Shown: piece after piece, positions 58,629 to 64,000 of the stretch
Layout: each line of letters opens with the position of its first letter
Numbering within the stretch: position 1 is the stretch's first letter
DNA from: Diphasiastrum complanatum
Lineage: Eukaryota; Streptophyta; Lycopodiopsida; Lycopodiales; Lycopodiaceae
Direction of reading: 5' to 3'
Assembly (NCBI GenBank): GCA_029204225.1
Contig: CM055101.1
Coordinates: forward strand, 37,501,648-37,565,647
DNA: 64,000 nucleotides
The notes under the pieces: model-generated
The model's input: the letters and a program-made list of their open reading frames with translations, nothing else
Told to the model about the DNA's origin: nothing
Database searches by the model: none
Made by a program: the position numbers and the translations under genes

Positions 58629-60599
58629 CTATAAGAGATTACAAAAACGTGATTAGCCTCATAATATTAACATAGAGAAGATTTCCCAAATGAAATCCAT
58701 ATTAAAATGATTATCCCTATTGATTGGAGACAATTTTGTACATCCATCTAGGATGAGTTCATTTGCTAATGTAATGGAAATTTTTTATTCACAGTATGAA
58801 GCTTATTCTTTATTTGCTAAGCCAATTTTGGATTTATCTGAAATGTACCAAAGGATTGTCAGTCAAAATTATGATTAACTAAGTGTCAAAAATAATTTCT
58901 TATGAGATTTGAAAGTTGAAAGCTATAGAATATAAGACATCAAACTTAAAACATAGAAATAACAACAATGCTTATCTTGGCTTTTGTTGTATTTTATCAT
59001 ATAACCAACAAGTCCAACATATAGACAAGCAATTTGGTTTACAAATAATAGACCACCAATGAGTTGTTAAGAAGATAACTTCCAAGAGATTGACATACAC
59101 ACTCTGTGATTAACATTGTGTAAAAAGAAGAAAACCTCCAAGAGATTGACATACACACTTTGTGATTAATATTGTGTAAAAAGAATGAGACTCTATTAGT
59201 TGGAATCTTGCATGTTTTGTGGTGAAAAAATCATGCTAGTCTGCTCTAATAATCCAAGACATGCAATCTACGCATCACATGCTTGTGTCATGCATAATAA
59301 TGAGAGAGTATTTAGATGAAGAAACATGTAGCTTGAAGTTAGATGTTGCATGCTAACATTGTCATGCATGATTGTCATATATTCCATAGTTGAGATATAT
59401 TGCATAGTTGTGATTGTATGCTCTCACACCTATCATCTAATGAAAGAAATGCAAGGTAAGGCCAAAATACCAAATAAAGTAAAAGCCATTTACTATGATT
59501 TCACTTTGTCACTTCACTAAGGCAAGCCCCTTTTGGCTTGCCACTATCCCTAGTTTTGATTGTTAAATCACTTGGAATAATATTGACTAGATTTATTCTA
59601 AATCATTATGGAATTTTTGTAAGCAATGCACAAGTACTATTATGATATAAATTTTGAATTGTGACCCAAACATGAATAGGCTTTCACATGTATGTTCTTG
59701 CAACATCTTAAGATATTTCACTTGTCTTTAACCTCATAAATAAGTTTAGTGACATATTTCTCATTTGTGAAATGTATATAATGCTCACAATTCTAAATTT
59801 TTTTTTCACTTTTGATATTTTATAAGTATGGGATGGTCTTAAATACTACTATACTCTTGCCAATTTCAGAATTTTACTATGTTTCAGAGTGTGACAAGTT
59901 GTGGCCTATATCATTTTACTCCAAACATGGTGCACTCCATGAATGTGAATTCTTTCTACAAGAATTTTTAGGCTCATCCCATCCTCATTCCCCATCACAA
60001 TATAATCATGAATTTTAAAATGAATTTTGATCCTATTATAGTGAATGTTATCCTAAAATCATGAATACTTGTTCTAACATTGTAAATATTAGATAGTGAA
60101 ATTATATTGGATCAAGGCATGAAAAATTTGCATATTCAATTGTAATTGTAACAAACCACTCTAATGGCTTGAGATGCAAGAACTACTCGTGTTACTAAAT
60201 TGCCGATTATGCTCAGGAATCATGTATAAGATATTCTAAGAAGTAGCAACGGCTGAATAAGTTCTTAGGTTTGCAGATGAAAATTTGTCGAAAGCATTTA
60301 AGGGCAAAGTCTCAGGTTGGGAGCTCCACGACGACGGTTTCATTACAAAATGGAGAGGTGAGCACAGTAAAATAGGGAGCCCAATGGGAAATTCACAATC
60401 AAGCATTAAAAATCATTGCAAATAATCAATTTGTCTGATCAATTTCCTGATAGATGTCTTGAATTTCGAACCCTTAATTTGAGAGCTTTAAAGAACAACT
60501 TCCTTGACTTGGTCAGATAAAACTTCGCCATAACGTAGTCGGCCATATCCAAACAACATCGCAGAATTATTCGATGATATATATTCATAATCAGAATGG
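58629..60599. other. Non-coding
   Basis: AT-rich with no gene. It contains the tandem duplication at 59081-59185. The last 170 bp match the 3' flank of the peptide gene. Confidence 0.5.
59081..59185. repeat. About 55-bp tandem duplication
   Basis: Two adjacent units beginning TCCAAGAGATTGACATACAC and ending TTGTGTAAAAAGAA, differing at a few bases. Confidence 0.9.
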
Positions 60600-61058
60600 T
60601 CACATTGCAATTATGGTCTCCAAGACGTTTAGGCCATCAAATTGGGGAGCCACCCCAACTGCATAGCTCGGATGCTTACCGGCTTCACGTAGTGCACTGG
60701 TAGACATGGAGTTATTGCCATGGGTATGCGAAAGTTCCTGCAGCACCACGCAAGAGTTTAGAACGAATAAATAAACGTTTTATTTGGAAAGGCAAACTAA
60801 AATTCTAGAACTTAATTCACTCAAAAGAAAGTAAAAAATAGTTGAAAACCAAACAGTACAGCTTATATTGAACAAAGGGTTCTAGCACGAAACTAGGTGA
60901 TGCTAAAGCAATGAGAGTGGAATTGGGTACGGTACCTCGCCAGAGCGAATGGATTCAGTATGCAACTCGTGTGAAGCTCGTGCTGCATAACCACACGAGA
61001 GTAGAGATGCTCCGAGCGTAAGAACAACAGTGGCGATACGTGCACCAGCGCCTGTCAT
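60600..61058 (-). CDS. Small secreted-type peptide precursor, paralogue (86 aa)
   Basis: Exon 1 is 61058-60936 (41 codons, ending GAG|GTACCG); exon 2 is 60737-60600 (45 codons plus stop) behind GTGGTGCTGCAG. The intron is about 198 bp, phase 0, at the same codon as the gene at 10287. The protein starts MTGAGARIATVVLTLGASLL, a signal-peptide-like segment, and ends with APQFDGLNVLETI. An open frame extends upstream to 61205, but ATG 61058 aligns with the start of the paralogue and follows the leader, so I chose it. The TATA box is at 61329-61336. Function unknown. Confidence 0.75.
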
Positions 61059-61328
61059 TCTCTCAAATCCTCCAACAACGTCGAAATTATATGTATGTGT
61101 CTGCAGCTTTTCTATGCAACACAAAAGCTCCTTGATCCCAAACGGTAAAATCAAAATCGTGCTTACAATTTTGCTCAAATCACATAGCATGCAGCCCAGT
61201 TGCACAAGAAATGGAATCAGACCAAACTTGAAAGAAGAATAGGAGATGGGTCGAAAGAGATGGAGGCGTTGTCAGGAAAAACAAGGAGAGACGCGCAATT
61301 CAGCTAACGACTATTCCCTCTAGTGATC

Positions 61329-61336
61329 CTTTTATA
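61329..61336 (-). promoter_or_regulatory. TATA box of the peptide paralogue
   Basis: Minus strand TATAAAAG within CGCCATCGCTTATAAAAG, 271 bp from the ATG; almost the same context as 9976-9983. Confidence 0.75.
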
Positions 61337-61367
61337 AGCGATGGCGACTACAAGGCCAACTAGTGCT

Positions 61368-61383
61368 ATGTGGCTAGCCACAT
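61368..61383. promoter_or_regulatory. 16-bp perfect palindrome upstream of the TATA box
   Basis: ATGTGGCTAGCCACAT, about 32 bp upstream of the TATA box of the paralogue. Possible regulatory site; not seen at the same place in the other gene. Confidence 0.5.
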
Positions 61384-61784
61384 GGCCCTGCCTCGGCTTG
61401 GCATGGATACAAACTACATGTGTTTTGAAAAAAAAAAATTGTAACTATATTAAGCAACAATTAGTGGTTGTTATATACAACATATATACAATTTGGCCAA
61501 GCCATTTACTTAGCTGACCTACTTGATGTCATTACACAGTGGTCGGAATTCGAGTATGCACCTTTTCGGTTACAGTCAAGAACGTTACCTATAGAACCCA
61601 CTGAAATTTTATTTTCAAAGACTATTTTTGAATGTTAAAAAATATTTATAAACTTAGATACAAACATTTTGCCCATCGGTAATGCTATAGAAACCTATAG
61701 AAAATAATTATCGTGTTAGTGTCATATGGGTGTTTGAATTGGGAGCTTAGTCAAAGTCTTAGTTATTACTTGGAATGCAAAATA
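61384..61784. other. Non-coding
   Basis: No gene recognised between the promoter and the LTR-like sequence. Confidence 0.5.
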
Positions 61785-62350
61785 TTTTTGGGATTATGGT
61801 TTATGTATGCTCCAAGACTAGGCCCCATCCCAAATGAGTTGTTACATCCATGTCATGTATATAGGATTCGGAATCATCCTAGACTTGGATAGCCGGTACT
61901 CCAGTGTATAAGGTTATTAGTTATGCCTCGCATTCTGGACTTGGTCGGTAAGGTAATTAATGATCTTATGAGGGACTAGACCTATAATTGGACTTTGGAG
62001 CACTTGCATGGTGTTGACTGCTATTATGCACGAATAGGAGGTCAATTGCTTGTATTTGGGTTGTATGGGATCCTAAAAAAGAATTTCTCTCCCCAAAGGA
62101 GATTATATATACTAGTGGAAACTCGCCCATCTCCCTAGATGGAATTTTCTTATTCGTGAAGCCATGATCCCCTCCTCTCTTGTATTCATCACCATGGCTT
62201 GGGGGTGAAGTGGTTTATATAAGGGAAGCTCCCTAAGATCATGCTTACAAGATAACACACAATGGAAAACACACTATGGAGAAACCACCCAACCAAGTAG
62301 AAGCAACCAATCAACTCTAGAAGCTTCACCCCCAAGCCAAGGAACAAGAG
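61785..62350. mobile_element. Alpha-like LTR with its 3' end inverted
   Basis: 61785-62215 resembles the 5' two thirds of the alpha LTR in plus orientation (CCATGGCTTGGGGGTGAAG at its end). 62216-62350 resembles the 3' third in minus orientation (GAAACCACCCAACCAA, CTTCACCCCCAAGCC). The two arms share a roughly 40-bp inverted repeat around CTTGGGGGTGAAG. Confidence 0.6.
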
Positions 62351-62352
62351 GC

Positions 62353-64000
62353 ATGAATAAATGCCAAATATGGGTCACCCATGGGGTCGTACTCGGGCAT
62401 ATAATTTCAAAGGACGGTATTTCTACCGACCCATAAAAAATCAAGGTTATAGTGGAAATGCCCTTACCTGCAACAATGAAGGAAGTATATGTCTTCCTCG
62501 GTCATACAAATTATTATCGCATCTTTATAATCGACTATGCCGACAAGGCACGCCTTGTTTATTTAGTTCTGATAGATCCTTGCTGGACCGAAGAACAAAT
62601 TAAGGCCTTTGAGGAGTTGAAAACAGCCCTCACCATGGCTCCCATACTCCGCTCGCAAGATTACACGAAAGAGTTCCATGTGCATACTTACGCAAGTAAG
62701 TATGCCATTGGAGGTCTTCTTGCGCAACCGGACGAGTATGGCAAAGACTTTCCAATACGTTTCTTGAGCAGAAAACTGGTGCCTGCTCAAGTAAACTATA
62801 CAACCACCGAGAGAGGTGCATTGGTGATGGTCTATGTTGTGCAACAACTAAGACATTATTTATTAGGCTAGACCTTTGCGTTCTACATAGACCATCAAGC
62901 CCTTCTATATATCGTTAATAAATCCTGTAAAACGGGACGTATACTCAGGGGTTGTTGATTTTAGAGGAATTTAATTTCCACGTAGTCGTTCGGAAAGGGA
63001 CCCAACATTTCATGGCGGACCACCTTTCCAGACTACCAAGTGCTGAAAAAGCAACTGCACCAGTCAACGATGATCTCTCTGATGCATGTCTTTTTCAGAT
63101 TGATGCTACACCCTTATGGGCTGAGGAGATCACTCAGTTCCTTACAATAGGCAGACTCAAAGAAGGCCTGAGTACGGCGGCAAAATTTTTTTTTTGCTAA
63201 AAGTAGCGCCCTTTCAATTAATTGCGAGACAACTTTACAAAAGGGGCATTGACGATATCATTCGTCGATGTGCTTATGAATATGATATACGACCTATCTT
63301 ATCTCAGGCTCATGAGGGCATTGGAGGTGGCCACTGTTTTGCTGAAGCCACAGCGAAGATTATCCTTCGAGCAGGACTGTGGTGGCCATCTTTGTTTAAG
63401 GACACGTTTGCTGTCATTAAAGCGTGTGATGTCTGTCAACGAGCCAAGAAAAACACCAAAGCAGACTTCACACCACCGACTCCCATTATAGAAGACGAAG
63501 CCTTCCATAAGTGGGAAATTGACTTTGTTGGACCAATTAGTCCAGCAACAAAACATACCCAAGCTCGTTACATCCTCATAGTCACAGATTACGCCACTAA
63601 GTGGGTGGAGACTCGAGCAACGAAGGACGCCAACGCAAAAATAGTCGCGCGTTTTCTTTACGAAAACATTATTACACGTTTTGGCTATCCCATGGAGCTA
63701 GTTAGTGATCGCGGCATGCGTTTGCTGTCATTGATAACCTCCTACGCCATTACCTTGTTGTTCACAGAAAAAGTACACCGTACTACCCTAGATGTAATGG
63801 CCAGGTTGAATCAACTAACAAGACGATATGTGAAATTTTGACCAAGATAGTTGAAACCAGTCGCTTTGATTGGGAAACAAAACTTTTCTCAGCTGTTTGG
63901 GCTTACCGCACCACCCCGAAGAAAGCCACTGTGTGGATTACCCCTTTCCACTTAGTATATGGTCAAGAGGCGGTAATGCCAATAGAATTCTTAGTCCCAT
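62353..64000 (+). pseudogene. Ty3/gypsy pol fragment (RT end, RNase H, integrase), runs off the window
   Basis: The frame from 62369 begins in the last part of reverse transcriptase (VTHGVVLGHIISKDGIS, TAA follows). RNase H follows (62640-62870): HTYASKYAIGGLLAQ has Tyr where the catalytic Asp is usual, and TTERGALVMVY has Gly near the catalytic Glu. A TAG follows HYLLG. Then FYIDHQALLYIVNKS, KGTQHFMADHLSRLPS, an integrase HHCC zinc domain (HEGIGGGHC to CDVCQRAKK, 63309-63450), and the catalytic core with IDFVGP and VSDRG. A one-base frameshift near 63785 puts the segment with the last catalytic Glu (NGQVESTNK) in another frame, which then stays open to the end (WAYRTTPKK). The 5' end is cut at the inverted LTR. 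Confidence 0.9.

Overview
This window is plant nuclear DNA and is rich in transposable elements. Plant features include: the last three exons of a plant-type D-3-phosphoglycerate dehydrogenase at the left edge; Ty1/copia elements primed by initiator tRNA-Met (primer sites reading GCTCTGATACCA on the minus strand); a Ty3/gypsy pol fragment at the right edge; and small spliced genes with GT-AG introns and TATA boxes. I cannot name the species. Old, nested retroelements and long stretches without genes suit a large-genome land plant.

Layout. About 1.5-3.0 kb: 3' part of PGDH (+). 4.9-9.5 kb: copia gag remnant, LTR-like relics and a minisatellite. 9.97-10.77 kb: a two-exon gene for a 93-residue secreted-type peptide (+). 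11.7-14.9 kb: copia gag element with LTRs, with a 490-bp solo LTR inserted in it (perfect target duplication CTATT). 15.8-16.8 kb: degenerate satellite-like block. 16.9-20.0 kb: copia element, mostly integrase. 20.8-28.4 kb: copy 1 of an unusual four-gene element. 29.1-32.0 kb: copia gag-pro and an LTR-like unit. 34.5 kb: 174-bp pure CT tract. 35.75-40.3 kb: decayed copia element (+). 40.9-58.6 kb: copy 2 of the four-gene element, split by an 11.5-kb copia element that carries its own nested and partly inverted LTR element. 60.6-61.3 kb: a minus-strand paralogue of the peptide gene. 61.8-64.0 kb: rearranged LTR sequence, then gypsy pol running off the edge.

The main finding is the four-gene element, present as two strongly diverged copies with the same map: ORF1 (+, ending in a ubiquitin-like fold) tail-to-tail with a histone H3-like gene (-); the H3-like gene head-to-head with ORF3 (+); ORF3 tail-to-tail with ORF4 (-, resembling a DDE transposase). 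In copy 1 the H3-like gene is completely open: a 145-residue first exon (H3 tail beginning MARTK, then a histone fold), a 96-bp intron, and a 241-residue C-terminal extension. In both copies the divergent promoter has two TATA boxes and shared G-box-like sequence. Between each TATA box and its ATG lie four or more copies of a motif like CGTGCCTGCGATATCGG. I know of no described plant element of this type, but I could not search databases.

Most retroelement genes are broken by stops and frameshifts, and the copia elements retain integrase but have lost most of reverse transcriptase. PGDH (except for one odd splice donor) and the two peptide genes look like intact host genes.
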